Assembly: GCA_035048495.1 (NCBI GenBank)
Contig: CM068553.1
Location: 20,027,190 to 20,091,189, forward strand
DNA: 64,000 bases
Direction: 5' to 3'
Source of the DNA: Euptelea pleiosperma
Lineage: Eukaryota; Streptophyta; Magnoliopsida; Ranunculales; Eupteleaceae
A program made the translations under genes and the position numbers. The notes beneath the pieces were generated by a model. The model saw only the letters and a program-made list of their open reading frames with translations, ran no database searches and was not told where the DNA came from. This document shows positions 1-15,400 of this stretch, piece by piece (the stretch's first letter is position 1; each line of letters begins with the position of its first letter).

Positions 1-2589
1 ACAAACTGAGTCCAATTTGAGACGTTGACACATAGATGGAGCTAACTTGTTTTGACTGTCCCAAATCTTGTTCCAACACTTCAAATGTGTTGAAACAATA
101 GTAATGAAATAGTTTGAGTCCAATTACGAGGTCCGGTTGCGACAAAGTCCCAAGTTATAGGCTTTGGAATGTAACACACAAACTGAGTCCAATTTGAGAC
201 GTTGACGCAGGGATGGAGCTAACTTGTTTCGACTGTCCCGAATCTTGTTCAAACACTTCAAATGTGTTGAAACAATAGTAATGGAAGAGTTTGTGTAAAG
301 TTACGAGGTTCAGTTGCGACAAAGTCACAAGTTATAGGCTTTGGAATGTAACACACAAACTGAGTCCAATTTGAGACGTTGACGCACGGATGGAGCTAAC
401 TTGTTTCGACTGTCTCAAATCTTGTTCCAACACTTCAAATGTGTTGAAACAAAAGTAATGGAATAGTTTGAGTCCAATTACGAGGTCCGGTTGCGACAAA
501 GTCCCAAGTTAAAGGCTTCGGAATGTAACACATAAACTGAGTCCAATTTGAGACGTTGACGCACGGATGGAGCTAACTTGTTTCGACTGGCCCGAATATT
601 GTTCAAACACTTCAAATGTGTTGAAACAATAGTAATGGAAGAGTTTGAGTAAAGTTACGAGGTTTGGTTGCCACAAAGTCACAAGTTATAGGCTTTGGAA
701 TGTAACACACAAACTGAGTCCAATTTGAGACGTTGACGCACGGATGGAGCTAACTTGTTTCGACTGTCCCGAATCTTGTTCAAACACTTTACATGTGTTG
801 AAAAAATAGTAATGGAATAGTTTGAGTAAAGTTACGAGGTTCGGTTGTGACAAAGTCACAAGTTATAGGCTTTGGAATTTAACACACAAACTGAGTCTAA
901 TTTGAGACATTGACGGATAGATGGAGTTAACTTGTTTTGACTGTCCCAAATCTTGTTCCAACACTTCAAATGTGTTGAAACAATAGTAATTGAATAGTTT
1001 GAGTCCAATTACGAGGTCCGGTTGCGACAAAGTCCCAAGTTATAGGCTTCGGAATGTAACACATAAACTGAGTCCAATTTGAGACGTTGACGCACGGATG
1101 GAGCTAACTTGTTTCGACTGGCCCGAATATTGTTCAAACACTTCAAATGTGTTGAAACAATATTAATGGAAGAGTTTGAGTAAAGTTACGAGGTTCGGTT
1201 GCGACAAAGTTACAAGTTATAGGCTTTGGAATGTAACACACAAACTGAGTCAAATTTGAGACGTTGACGCACGGATGGAGCTAACTTGTTTTGACTGTAC
1301 CAAATCTTGTTTCAACACATCAAATGTGTTGAAATAATAGTAATGGAATAGTTTGAGTCCAATTACGAGGTCCGGTTGCGACAAAGTCCCAAGTTATAGG
1401 CTTCGGAATGTAACACACAAACTGAGTCCAATTTGAGACGTTGACGCATGGATGGGGCTAACTTGTTTCGACTGTCCCGAATCTTGTTCAAACACTTCAA
1501 ATGTGTTGAAACAATAGTAATGGAAGAGTGTGAGTCCAATTACGAGGTTCGGTTACGAAAATGTCACAAGTTAGAGGCTTTGGAATGTAACACACAAACT
1601 GAGTCCAATTTGAGACGTTGACGCACGGATGGAGCTAGCTTGTTTCTTCTGTCCCAAATCTGATTCCAACACTTCAAATATGTTGAAACAATAGTAATGG
1701 AAGAGGTTGAGTCCAATTACGAGGTCCGGTTGCGGCAAAGTCACAAGTTATAGGCTTCGGAATGTAACACAGAAACTAAGTCCAATTTGAGACGTTGACG
1801 CATGGATGGAGCTAACTTGTTTCGACTGTCCCGAATCTTGTTCGGACACTTCAAATGTGTTGAAACAATAGTAATGGAAGAGTTTGAGTAAAGTTACGCG
1901 GTTTGGTTGCGACAAAGTCACAAGTTATAGGCTTTGGAATGTAACACACAAACTGAGTCCAATTTGAGACGTTGACGGACGGATGGAGCTAACTTGTTTC
2001 GACTGTCCCGAATCTTGTTCAAACACTTCACATGTGTTGAAACAATAGTAATGGAAGAGTTTGAGTAAAGTTACGAGGTTCGGTTGCGACAAAGTCACAA
2101 GTTATAGGCTTTGGAATTTACCACACAAACTGAGTCCAATTTGAGACGTTGACGCATAGATGGAGCTAACTTGTTTCGACTGTCCCAAATCTTGTTCCAA
2201 CACTTCAAATGTGTTGAAACAATAGTAATGAAATAGTTTCAGTCCAATTACGAGGTCCGGTTGCGACAAAGTCCCAAGTTATACGCTTCGGAATGTAACA
2301 CACAAACTGAGTCCAATTTGAGACGTTGACGCACGGATAGAGCTAACTTGACTGGCCCGAATATTGTTCAAACAATTCAAATGTGTTGAAACAATAGTAA
2401 TGGAAGAGTTTGAGTCCAATTACGAGGTCCGGTTGCGACAAAGTTACAAGTTATAGGCTTTGGAATGTAACACACAAACTGAGTCCAATTTGAGACGTTG
2501 ACGCACGGATGGAGCTAACTTGTTTTGACTGTCCCAAATCTTGTTCCAACACTTCAAATGTGTTGAAACAATAGTAATGGAAGAGTTTG

Positions 2590-5500
2590 AGTCCAATTAC
2601 GAGGTCCGGTTGCGACAAAGTCACAAGTTATAGGCTTTGGAATGTAACACACAAACTGAGTCCAATTTGAGACGTTGACGCACGGATGGAGCTAACTTGT
2701 TTCGACTGTCCCAAATCTTGTTCCAACACTTCAAATGTGTTGAAACAATAGTAATGGAATAGTTTGAGTCCATTTACGAGGTCCGGTTGCGACAACGTCC
2801 CAAGTTATAGGCTTCGGAATGTAACACACAAACTGAGTCCAATTTGAGACGTTGACGCACGGATGGAGCTAACTTGTTTCGACTGGCCCGAATATTGTTC
2901 AAACACTTCAAATGTGTTGAAACAATAGTAATGGAATAGTTTGAGTAAAGTTACGAGGTTCGGTTGCGACAAAGTTGCAAGTTATAGGCTTTTGAATGTA
3001 ACACACAAACTGAGTCTAATTCGAGACGTTGACGCATGGATGGAGCTAACTTGTTTTGACTGTCTCAAATCTTGTTCCAACACTTCAAATGTGTTGAAAC
3101 AATAGTAATGGAAGAGTTTGAGTCCAATTACGAGGTCCGGTTGCGACAAAGTCACAAGTTATAGGCTTCGGAATGTAACACACAAACTGAGTCCAATTTG
3201 AGACGTTGACGCATGGATGGAGCTAACTTGTCTCGACTGTCCCGAATCTTGTTCAAACACTTCAAATGTGTTGAAACAATAGTAATGGAAGAGTTTGAGT
3301 CCAATTACGAGGTTCGGTTATGAAAATGTCACAAGTTATAGGCTTTGGAATGTAACACACAAACTGAGTCCAATTTGAGACGTTGACGCACGGATGGAGC
3401 TAACTTGTTTCGACTGTCCCAAATCTGATTCCAACACTTCAAATATGTTGAAACAATAGTAATGGAAGAGTTTGAGTCCAATTACGAGGTCCGGTTGCGG
3501 CAAAGTCACAAGTTATAGGCTTCGGAATGTAACACACAAACTGAGTCCAATTTGAGACGTTGACGCATGGATGGAGCTAACTTGTTTCGACTGTCCCGAA
3601 TCTTGTTCGGACACTTCAAATGTGTTGAAACAATAGTAATGGAAGAGTTTGAGTAAAGTTACGACGTTTGGTTGCCACAAAGTCACAAGTTATAGGCTTT
3701 GGAATGTAACACACAAACTGAGTCCAATTTGAGACGTTGACGAATGGATGGAGCTAACTTGTTTCGACTGTCCCGAATCTTGTTCAAACACTTTACATGT
3801 GTTGAAACAATAGTAATGGAAGAGTTTGAGTAAAGTTACGAGGTTCGGTTGCGACAAAGTTACAAGTTATAGGCTTTGGAATGTAATACACAAACTGAGT
3901 CGAATTTGAGACGTTGACGCATGGATGGAGCTAACTTGTTTTGACTGTCTCAAATCTTGTTCCAACACTTCAAATGTGTTGAAACAATAGTAATGGAAGA
4001 GTTTGAGTCCAATTACGAGGTTCGGTTATGAAAATGTCACAAGTTATAGGCTTTGGAATGTAACACACAAACTGAGTCCAATTTGAGACGTTGACGCACG
4101 GATGGAGCTAACTTGTTTCGACTGTCCCGAATCTTGTTCAAACACTTCAAATGTGTTGAAACAATAGTAATGGAAGAGTTTGAGTCCAATTACGAGGTTC
4201 GGTTATGAAAATGTCACAAGTTATAGGCTTTGGAATGTAACACACAAACTGAGTCCAATTTGAGACGTTGACGCACGGATGGAGCTAACTTGTTTCGACT
4301 GTCCCAAATCTGATTCCAACAATTCAAATATGTTGAAACAATAGTAATGGAAGAGTTTGAGTCCAATTACGAGGTCCGGTTGCGGCAAAGTCACAAGTTA
4401 TTGGCTTCGGAATGTAACACACAAACTGAGTCCAATTTGAGTCGTTGACGCATGGATGGAGCTAACTTGTTTCGACTGTCCCGAATCTTGTTCGGACACT
4501 TCAAATGTGTTGAAACAATAGTAATGGAAAAGTTTGAGTAAAGTTACGAGGTTTGGTTGCCACAAAGTCACAAGTTATAGGCTTTGGAATGTAACACACA
4601 AACTGAGTCCAATTTGAGACGTTGACGCATGGATGGAGCTAACTTGTTTCGACAGTCCCGAATCTTGTTCAAACACTTTACATGTGTTGAAACAATAGTA
4701 ATGGAAGAGTTTGAGTCCAATTACGAGGTCCGGTTGCGACAAAGTCACAAGTTATAGGCTTCGGAATGTAACACAGAAACTGAGTCCAATTTGAGACGTT
4801 GACGCACGGATGGAGCTAACTTGTTTCGACTGTCCCGAATCTTGTTCAAACACTTCAAATGTGTTGAAACAATAGTAATGGAAGAGTTTGAGTCCAATTA
4901 CGAGGTTCGGTTACGAAAATGTCACAAGTTATAGGCTTTGGAATGTAACACACAAACTGAGTCCAATTTGAGACGTAGACGCACGGATGGAGCTAACTTG
5001 TTTTGACTGTCCCAAATCTTGTTTCAACACATCAAATGTGTTGAAATAATAGTAATAGAATAGTTTGAGTCCAATTACGAGGTCCGGTTGCGACAAAGTC
5101 CCAAGTTATAGGCTTCGGAATGTAACACACAAACTGAGTCCAATTTGAGACGTTGACGCACGGATGGGGCTAACTTGTTTCGACTGTCCCGAATCTTGTT
5201 CAAACACTTCAAATGTGTTGAAACAATAGTAATGGAAGAGTTTGAGTCCAATTACGAGGTTCGGTTACGAAAATGTCACAAGTTATAGGCTTTGGAATGT
5301 AACACACAAACTGAGTCCAATTTGAGACGTTGACGCACGGATGGAGCTAGCTTGTTTCTTCTGTCCCAAATCTGATTCCAACACTTCAAATATGTTGAAA
5401 CAATAGTAATGGAAGAGGTTGAGTCCAATTACGAGGTCCGGTTGCGGCAAAGTCACAAGTTATAGGCTTTGGAATGTAACACACAAACTGAGTCCAATTT

Positions 5501-7382
5501 GAGACGTTGACGCACGGATGGAGCTAACTTGTTTTGACTGTCCCAAATCTTGTTCCAACACTTCAAATGTGTTGAAACAATAGTAATGGAAGAGTTTGAG
5601 TCCAATTACGAGGTCCGGTTGCGACAAAGTCACAAGTTATAGGCTTTGGAATGTAACACACAAACTGAGTCCAATTTGAGACGTTGACGCACGGATGGAG
5701 CTAACTTGTTTTGACTGTCCCAAATCTTGTTCCAACACTTCAAATGTGTTGAAACAATAGTAATGGAAGAGTTTGAGTCCAATTACGAGGTCCGGTTGCG
5801 ACAAAGTCACAAGTTATAGGCTTCGGAATGTAACACACAAACTGAGTCCAATTTGAGACGTTGACGCACGAATAGAGCAAACTTGTTTCGCCTGTCCCAA
5901 ATCTTATTCCAACACTTCAAATATGTTGAAAAAATAGTAATGGAAAAGTTTGACTCCAATTACGAGGTCCGGTTGCGACAAAGTCACAAGTTATAGGCTT
6001 TGGAATGTAACACACAAACTGAGTCCAATTTGAGACGTTGACGCACGGATGGAGCTAACTTGTTTCGACTGTCCCAAATCTTGTTCCAACACTTCAAATG
6101 TGTTGAAACAATAGTAATGGAATAGTTTGAGTCCATTTACGAGGTCCGGTTGCGACAACGTCCCAAGTTATAGGCTTCGGAATGTAACACACAAACTGAG
6201 TCCAATTTGAGACGTTGACGCACGGATGGAGCTAACTTGTTTCGACTGGCCCGACTATTGTTCAAACACTTCAAATGTGTTGAAACAATAGTAATGGAAG
6301 AGTTTGAGTAAAGTTACGAGGTTCGGTTGCGACAAAGTTGCAAGTTATAGGCTTTTGAATGTAACACACAAACTGAGTCTAATTCGAGACGTTGACGCAT
6401 GGATGGAGCTAACTTGTTTTGACTGTCTCAAATCTTGTTCCAACACTTCAAATGTGTTGAAACAATAGTAATGGAAGAGTTTGAGTCCAATTACGAGGTC
6501 CGGTTGCGACAAAGTCACAAGTTATAGGCTTCGGAATGTAACACACAAACTGAGTCCAATTTGAGACGTTGACGCATGGATGGAGCTAACTTGTTTCGAC
6601 TGTCCCGAATCTTGTTCAAACACTTCAAATGTGTTGAAACAATAGTAATGGAAGAGTTTGAGTCCAATTACAAGGTTCGGTTATGAAAATGTCACAAGTT
6701 ATAGGCTTTGGAATGTAACACACAAACTGAGTCCAATTTGAGACGTTGACGCACGGATGGAGCTAACTTGTTTCGACTGTCCCAAATCTGATTCCAACAC
6801 TTCAAATATGTTGAAACAATAGTAATGGAAGAGTTTGAGTCCAATTACGAGGTCCGGTTGCGGCAAAGTCACAAGTTATAGGCTTCGGAATGTAACACAC
6901 AAACTGAGTCCAATTTGAGACGTTGACGCATGGATGGAGCTAACTTGTTTCGACTGTCCCGAATCTTGTTCGGACACTTCAAATGTGTTGAAACAATAGT
7001 AATGGAAGAGTTTGAGTAAAGTTACGACGTTTGGTTGCCACAAAGTCACAAGTTATAGGCTTTGGAATGTAACACACAAACTGAGTCCAATTTGAGACGT
7101 TGACGAATGGATGGAGCTAACTTGTTTCGACTGTCCCGAATCTTGTTCAAACACTTTACATGTGTTGAAACAATAGTAATGGAAGAGTTTGAGTAAAGTT
7201 ACGAGGTTCGGTTGCGACAAAGTTACAAGTTATAGGCTTTGGAATGTAATACACAAACTGAGTCGAATTTGAGACGTTGACGCATGGATGGAGCTAACTT
7301 GTTTTGACTGTCTCAAATCTTGTTCCAACACTTCAAATGTGTTGAAACAATAGTAATGGAAGAGTTTGAGTCCAATTACGAG
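2590..7382. repeat. Satellite block duplicated at 19-monomer spacing
   Basis: Positions 2590-4019 and 5953-7382 share the same private variants at an offset of exactly 3363 bp (19 x 177). Examples are GTCCATTTACG at 2769/6132, GACGAATGG at 3739/7102 and GTAATACACAAACTGAGTCG near 3884/7247. About eight monomers are copied in the same order. This indicates segmental duplication or unequal exchange inside the array, more recent than the divergence between neighbouring monomers. Confidence 0.85.
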
Positions 7383-10230
7383 GTCCGGTTGCGACAAAGT
7401 CACAAGTTATAGGCTTCGGAATGTAACACAGAAACTGAGTCCAATTTGAGACGTTGACGCACGGATGGAGCTAACTTGTTTCGACTGTCCGAATCTTGTT
7501 CAAACACTTCAAATGTGTTGAAACAATAGTAATGGAAGAGTTTGAGTCCAATTACGAGGTTCGGGTACGAAAATGTCACAAGTTATAGGCTTTGGAATGT
7601 AACACACAAACTGAGTCCAATTTGAGACGTAGACGCACGGATGGAGCTAACTTGTTTTGACTGTCCCAAATCTTGTTTCAACACATCAAATGTGTTGAAA
7701 CAATAGTAATGGAATAGTTTGAGTCCAATTACGAGGTCCGGTTGCGACAAAGTCCCAAGTTATAGGCTTCGGAATGTAACACACAAACTGAGTCCAATTT
7801 GAGACGTTGACGCACGGATGGGGCTAACTTGTTTCGACTGTCCCGAATCTTGTTCAAACACTTCAAATGTGTTGAAACAATAGTAATGGAAGAGTTTGAG
7901 TAAAGTTACGAGGTTCGGTTGCGACAAAGTTACAAGTTATAGGCTTTGGAATGTAACACACAAACTGAGTCGAATTTGAGACGTTGACGCACGGATGGAG
8001 CTAACTTGTTTTGAGTGTCCCAAATCTTGTTCCAACACTTCAAATGTTTTGAAACAAAAGTAATGGAAGAGTTTGAGTCCAATTACGAGGTCCGGTTGTG
8101 ACAAAGTCACAAGTTATAGGCTTCGGAATGTAACACACAAACTGAGTCCAATTTGAGACGTTGACGCACGGATGGAGCTAACTTGTTTCGACTGTCCCAA
8201 ATCTTGTTCAAACACTTCAAATGTGTTGAAACAATAGTAGTGGAAGAGTTTGAGTCCAATTACGAGGTTCGGTTACAAAAATGTCACAAGTTATAGGCTT
8301 TGGAATGTAACACACAAACTGAGTCCAATTTGAGACGTTGACGCACGGATGGAGCTAACTTGTTTCGACTGTCCCGAATCTTGTTCAAACACTTCAAATG
8401 TGTTGAAACAATAGTAATGGAAGAGTTTGAGTCCAATTACGAGGTTCGGTTACGAAAATGTCACAAGTTATAGGCTTTGGAATGTAACACACAAACTGAG
8501 TCCAATTTGAGACGTAGACGCACGGATGGAGCTAACTTGTTTTGACTGTCCCAAATCTTGTTTCAACACATCAAATATGTTGAAACAATAGTAATGGAAT
8601 AGTTTGAGTCCAATTACGAGGTCCGGTTGCGACAAAGTCCCAAGTTATAGGCTTCGGAATGTAACACACAAACTGAGTCCAATTTGAGACGTTGACGCAC
8701 AGATGGGGCTAACTTGTTTCGACTGTCCCGAATCTTGTTCAAACACTTCAAATGTGTTGAAACAATAGTAATGGAAGAGTTTGAGTAAAGTTACGAGGTT
8801 CGGTTGCGACAAAGTTACAAGTTATAGGCTTTGGAATGTAACACACAAACTGAGTCGAATTTGAGACGTTGACGCACGGATGGAGCTAACTTGTTTTGAG
8901 TGTCCCAAATCTTGTTCCAACACTTCAAATGTTTTGAAACAAAAGTAATGGAAGAGTTTGAGTCCAATTACGAGGTCCGGTTGTGACAAAGTCACAAGTT
9001 ATAGGCTTCGGAATGTAACACACAAACTGAGTCCAATTTGAGACGTTGACGCACGGATGGAGCTAACTTGTTTCGACTGTCCCAAATCTTGTTCAAACAC
9101 TTCAAATGTGTTGAAACAATAGTAGTGGAAGAGTTTGAGTCCAATTACGAGGTTCGGTTACAAAAATGTCACAAGTTATAGGCTTTGGAATGTAACACAC
9201 AAACTGAGTCCAATTTGAGACGTTGACGCACGGATGGAGCTAACTTGTTTCGACTGTCCCGAATCTTGTTCAAACACTTCAAATGTGTTGAAACAATAGT
9301 AATGGAAGAGTTTGAGTCCAATTACGAGGTTCGGTTATGAAAATGTCACAAGTTATAGGCTTTGGAATGTAACACACAAACTGAGTCCAATTTGAGACGT
9401 TGACGCACGGATGGAGCTAACTTGTTTCGACTGTCCCAAATCTGATTCCAACAATTCAAATATGTTGAAACAATAGTAATGGAAGAGTTTGAGTCCAATT
9501 ACGAGGTCCGGTTGCGGCAAAGTCACAAGTTATTGGCTTCGGAATGTAACACACAAACTGAGTCCAATTTGAGTCGTTGACGCATGGATGGAGCTAACTT
9601 GTTTCGACTGTCCCGAATCTTGTTCGGACACTTCAAATGTGTTGAAACAATAGTAATGGAAAAGTTTGAGTAAAGTTACGAGGTTTGGTTGCCACAAAGT
9701 CACAAGTTATAGGCTTTGGAATGTAACACACAAACTGAGTCCAATTTGAGACGTTGACGCATGGATGGAGCTAACTTGTTTCGACAGTCCCGAATCTTGT
9801 TCAAACACTTTACATGTGTTGAAACAATAGTAATGGAAGAGTTTGAGTCCAATTACGAGGTCCGGTTGCGACAAAGTCACAAGTTATAGGCTTCGGAATG
9901 TAACACAGAAACTGAGTCCAATTTGAGACGTTGACGCACGGATGGAGCTAACTTGTTTCGACTGTCCCGAATCTTGTTCAAACACTTCAAATGTGTTGAA
10001 ACAATAGTAATGGAAGAGTTTGAGTCCAATTACGAGGTTCGGTTACGAAAATGTCACAAGTTATAGGCTTTGGAATGTAACACACAAACTGAGTCCAATT
10101 TGAGACGTTGACGCACGGATGGAGCTAACTTGTTTTGACTGTCCCAAATCTTGTTTCAACACATCAAATGTGTTGAAACAATTGTAATGGAATAGTTTGA
10201 GTCCAATTACGAGGTCCGGTTGCGACAAAG
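4019..10230. repeat. Satellite block duplicated at 29-monomer spacing
   Basis: Positions about 4019-5100 and 9151-10230 share variants such as GAGTCGTTGACGCATGG (4439/9571), AAGTTATTGGC and CGACAGTCCCG at an offset of 5132 bp. That is 29 monomers minus the 1 bp deletion near 7488. About six monomers are copied in order. Confidence 0.8.
7440..9335. repeat. Higher-order repeat, 5-mer of 885 bp, about 2.1 copies
   Basis: The variant TTGAGTGTCC at 8011 recurs at 8896, exactly 885 bp (5 x 177) later. The accompanying AAATGTTTTGAAACAAAAG, AATAGTAGTGG and GGTTACAAAAATG variants keep the same spacing. This is a short local tandem higher-order repeat. A more diverged relative of the unit follows at about 10800. 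Confidence 0.85.
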
Positions 10231-12489
10231 TCACAAGTTATAGGCTTCGGAATGTAACACACAAACTGAGTCCAATTTGAGACGTTGACGCACGAATGGA
10301 GCAAACTTGTTTCGCCTGTCCCAAATCTTATTCCAACACTTCAAATATGTTGAAACAATAGTAATGGAAAAGTTTGAGTCCAATTACGAGGTCCGGTTGC
10401 GACAAAGTCCCAAGTTATAGGCTTTGGAATGTAACACACAAACTGAGTCGAATTTGAGACGTTGACGCATGGATGGAGCTAACTTGTTTTGACTGTCTCA
10501 AATCTTGTTCCAACACTTCAAATGTGTTGAAACAATAGTAATGGAAGAGTTTGAGTCCAATTACGAGGTCCGGTTGGGACAAAGTCACAAGTTATAGGCT
10601 TCGGAATGTAACACAGAAACTGAGTCCAATTTGAGACGTTGACGCACGGATGGAGCTAACTTGTTTCGACTGTCCCGAATCTTGTTCAAACACTTCAAAT
10701 GTGTTGAAACAATAGTAATGGAAGAGTTTGAGTAAAGTTACGAGGTTCGGTTGCGACAAAGTTACAAGTTATAGGCTTTGGAATGTAACACACAAACTGA
10801 GTCGAATTTGAGACATTGACGCACGGATGGAGCTAACTTGTTTTGACTGTCCCAAATCTTGTTCCAACACTTCAAATGTGTTGAAACAAAAGTAATGGAA
10901 GAGTTTGAGTCCAATTACGAGGTTCGGTTGCGACAAAGTCACAAGTTATAGGCTTCGGAATGTAACACACAAACTGAGTCCAATTTGAGACGTTGACGCA
11001 CGGATGGAGCTAACTTGTTTCGACTGTCCCAAATCTTGTTCAAACACTTCAAATGTGTCGAAACAATAGTAGTGGAAGAGTTTGAGTCCAATTACGAGGT
11101 TCGGTTACGAAAATGTCACAAGTTATAGGCTTTGGAATGTAACACACAAACTGAGTCCAATTTGAGACGTTGACGCACGGATGGAGCTAACTTGTTTCGA
11201 CTGTCCCGAATCTTGTTCAAACACTTCAAATGTGTTGAAACAATAGTAATGGAAGAGTTTGAGTCCAATTACGAGGTTCGGTTATGAAAATGTCACAAGT
11301 TATAGGCTTTCGAATGTAACACACAAACTGAGTCCAATTTGAGACGTTGACGCACGGATGGAGCTAACTAGTTTCGACTGTCCCAAATCTGATTCCAACA
11401 CTTCAAATATGTTGAAACAATAGTAATGGAAGAGTTTGAGTCCAATTACGAGGTCCGGTTGCGGCAAAGTCACAAGTTATAGACTTCGGAATGTAACACA
11501 CAAACTAAGTCCAATTTGAGACGTTGACGCATGGATGGAGCTAACTTGTTTCGACTCTCCCGAATCTTGTTCGGACACTTCAAATGTGTTGAAACAATAG
11601 TAATGGAAGAGTTTGAGAAAAGTTACGAGGTTTGGTTGCCACAAAGTCACGAGTTATAGGCTTTGGAATGTAACACACAAATTGAGTCCAATTTTAGACG
11701 TTGACGCACGGATGGAGCTAACTTGTTTCGACTGTCCCGAATCTTGTTCAAACACTTTACATGTGTTGAAACAATAGTAATGGAAGAGTTTGAGTAAAGT
11801 TACGAGGTTCGGTTGCGACAAAGTCACAAGTTATAGGCTTTGGAATTTAACACACAAACTGAGTCCAATTTGAGACGTTGACGCATAGATGGAGCTAACT
11901 TGTTTTGACTGTCCCAAATCTTGTTCCAACACTTCAAATGTGTTGAAACAATAGTAATGAAATAGTTTGAGTCCAATTACGAGGTCCGGTTGCGACAAAG
12001 TCCCAAGTTATAGGCTTTGGAATGTAACACACAAACTGAGTCGAATTTGAGACGTTGACGTAGGGATGGAGCTAACTTGTTTCGTCTGTCCCGAATCTTG
12101 TTCAAACACTTCAAATGTGTTGAAACAATAGTAATGGAAGAGTTTGAGTAAAGTTACGAGGTTCAGTTGCGACAAAGTCACAAGTTATAGGCTTAGGAAT
12201 GTAACAGTAAAACATGAGTCCAATTTGAGACGTTGACGCACGGATTGAGCTAACTTGTTTCGACTGTCCCGAATCATGTTCAAACACTTTACATGTGTTG
12301 AAACAATAGTAATGGAAGAGTTTGAGTAAAGTTACGAGGTTCGGTTGCGACAAAGTCACAAGTTATAGGCTTTGGAATTTAACACACAAACTGACTCCAA
12401 TTTGAGACGTTGACGCATAGATGGAGCTAACTTGTTTTGACTGTCCCAAATCTTGTTCCAACACTTCAAATGTGTTGAAACAATAGTAA

Positions 12490-15400
12490 TGGAAGAGTTT
12501 GAGTCCAATTACGAGGTCCGGTTGCGACAAAGTCACAAGTTATAGGCTTCGGAATGTAACACACAAACTGAGTCCAATTTGAGACGTTGACGCACGAATG
12601 GAGCAAACTTGTTTCGCCTGTCCCAAATCTTATTCCAACACTTCAAATATGTTGAAACAATAGTAATGGAAAAGTTTGAGTCCAATTACGAGGTCCGGTT
12701 ATGACAAAGTCACAAGTTATAGGCTTTGGAATGTAACACACAAACTGAGTCCAATTTGAGACGTTGACGCACGGATGGAGCTAACTTGTTTCGACTGTCC
12801 CAAATCTTGTTCCAACACTTCAAATGTGTTGAAACAATAGTAATGGAATAGTTTGAGTCCATTTACGAGGTCCGGTTGCGGCAAAGTCACAAGTTATAGG
12901 CTTCGGAATGTAATACACAAACTGAGTCCAATTTGAGACGTTGAAGCATGGATGGAGCTAACTTGTTTTGACTGTCTCAAATCTTGTTCCAACACTTCAA
13001 ATGTGTTGAAACAATAGTAATGGAAGAGTTTGAGTCCAATTACGAGGTCCGGTTGCGACAAAGTCACAAGTTATAGGCTTCGGAATGTAACACAGAAACT
13101 GAGTCCAATTTGAGACGTTGACGCACGGATGGAGATAACTTGTTTCGACTGTCCCGAATCTTGTTCAAAAATTTCAAATTGGTTGAAACAATAGTAATGG
13201 AAGAGTTTGAGTCCAATTACGAGGTTCGGTTACGAAAATGTCACAAGTTATAGGCTTTGGAATGTAACACACAAACTGAGTCCAATTTGAGACGTTGACG
13301 CACGGATGGAGCTAACTTGTTTCGACTGTCCCAAATCTTGTTCCAACACTTCAAATGTGTTGAAACAATAGTAATGAAATAGTTTCAGTCCAATTACGAG
13401 GTCCGGTTGCGATAAAGTCACAACTTATAGGCTTCGGAATGTAACAGACAAACTGAGTCCAATTTGAGACGTTGACGCACGGATGGAGCTAACTTGTTTC
13501 GAATGTCTCAAATCTTGTTCCAACACTTCAAATGTGTTGAAACAATAGTAATGGAATAGTATGAGTCCAATTACGAGGTCCGGTTGCGACAAAGTCCCAA
13601 GTTATAGGCTTCGGAATGTAACACGCAAACTGAGTCCAATTTGAGACGTTGACGCACGGATGGAGCTAACTCTTTTCGACTGGCCCGAATATTTTTCAAA
13701 CACTTCAAATGTGTTGAAACAATAGTAATGGAATAGTTTGAGTCCAATTACGAGGTCCGGTTGCGACAAAGTCCCAAGTTATAGGCTTCGGAATGTAACA
13801 CACAAACTGAGTCCAATTTGAGACGTTGACGCATAGATGGAGCCAACTTGTTTCGACTGTCCCGAATCTTGTTCAAACACTTCAAATGTGTTGAAACAAT
13901 AGTAATGGAAGAGTTTGAGTAAAGTTACGAGGTTCGGTTGCGACAAAGTTACAAGTTATAGGCTTTGGAATGTAACACACAAACTGAGTCCAATTTGAGA
14001 CGTTGACGCACGGATGGAGCTAACTCTTTTTCACTGTCCCAAATCTTGTTCCAACACTTCAAATGTGTTGAAAAAATAGTAACGGAACAGTTTGAGTCCA
14101 ATTACGAGGTCCGGTTGCGACAAAGTCACAAGTTATAGGCTTCGGAATGTAACACACAAACTGAGTCCAATTTGAGACGTTGACGCACGGATGGAACTAA
14201 CTAGTTTCGACTGTCCCGAATCTTGTTCAAACACATCAAATGTGTTGAAACAATAGTAGTGGAAGAGTTTGAGTCCAATTACGATGTTCGGTTACGAAAA
14301 TGTCACAAGTTATAGGCTTTGGAATGTAACACACAAATTGAGTCCAATTTTAGACGTTGACGTACGGATGGAGCTAACTTGTTTCGACTGTCCCGAATCT
14401 TGTTCAAACACTTCAAATGTGTTGAAACAATAGTAATGGAAGAGTTTGAGTCCAATTACAAGGTTCGGTTACGAAAATGTCACAAGTTATAGGCTTTGGA
14501 ATGTAACACACAAACTGAGTCCAATTTGAGACGTTGACGCACGGATGGAGCTAGCTTGTTTCTTCTGTCCCAAATCTGATTCCAACACTTCAAATATGTT
14601 GAAACAATAGTAATGGAAGAGGTTGAGTCCAATTACGAGGTCCGGTTGCGTCAAAGTCACAAGTTATAGGCTTCGGAATGTAACACAGAAACTGAGTCCA
14701 ATTTGAGACGTTGACGCATGGATGGAGCTAACTTGTTTCGACTGTCCCGAATCTTGTTCGGACACTTCAAATGTGTTGAAACAATAGTAATGGAAGAGTT
14801 TGAGTAAAGTTACGAGGTTTGGTTGCGACAAAGTCACAAGTTATAGGCTTTGGAATGTAACACACAAACTGAGTCCAATTTGAGACGTTGACGGACGGAT
14901 GGAGCTAACTTGTTTCGACTGTCCCGAATCTTGTTCAAACACTTCACATGTGTTGAAACAATAGTAATGGAAGAGTTTGAGTAAAGTTACGAGGTTCGGT
15001 TGCGACAAAGTCACAAGTTATAGGGTTTGGAATTTAACACACAAACTGAGTCCAATTTGAGACGTTGACGCATAGATGGAGCTAACTTGTTTCGACTGTC
15101 CCAAATCTTGTTCCAACACTTCAAATGTGTTGAAACAATAGTAATGAAATAGTTTCAGTCCAATTACGAGGTCCGGTTGCGACAAAGTCCCAAGTTATAC
15201 GCTTCGGAATGTAACACACAAACTGAGTCCAATTTGAGACGTTGACGCACGGATGGAGCTAACTTGACTGGCCCGAATATTGTTCAAACAATTCAAATGT
15301 GTTGAAACAATAGTAATGGAAGAGTTTGAGTCCAATTACGAGGTCCGGTTGCGACAAAGTTACAAGTTATAGGCTTTGGAATGTAACACACAAACTGAGT

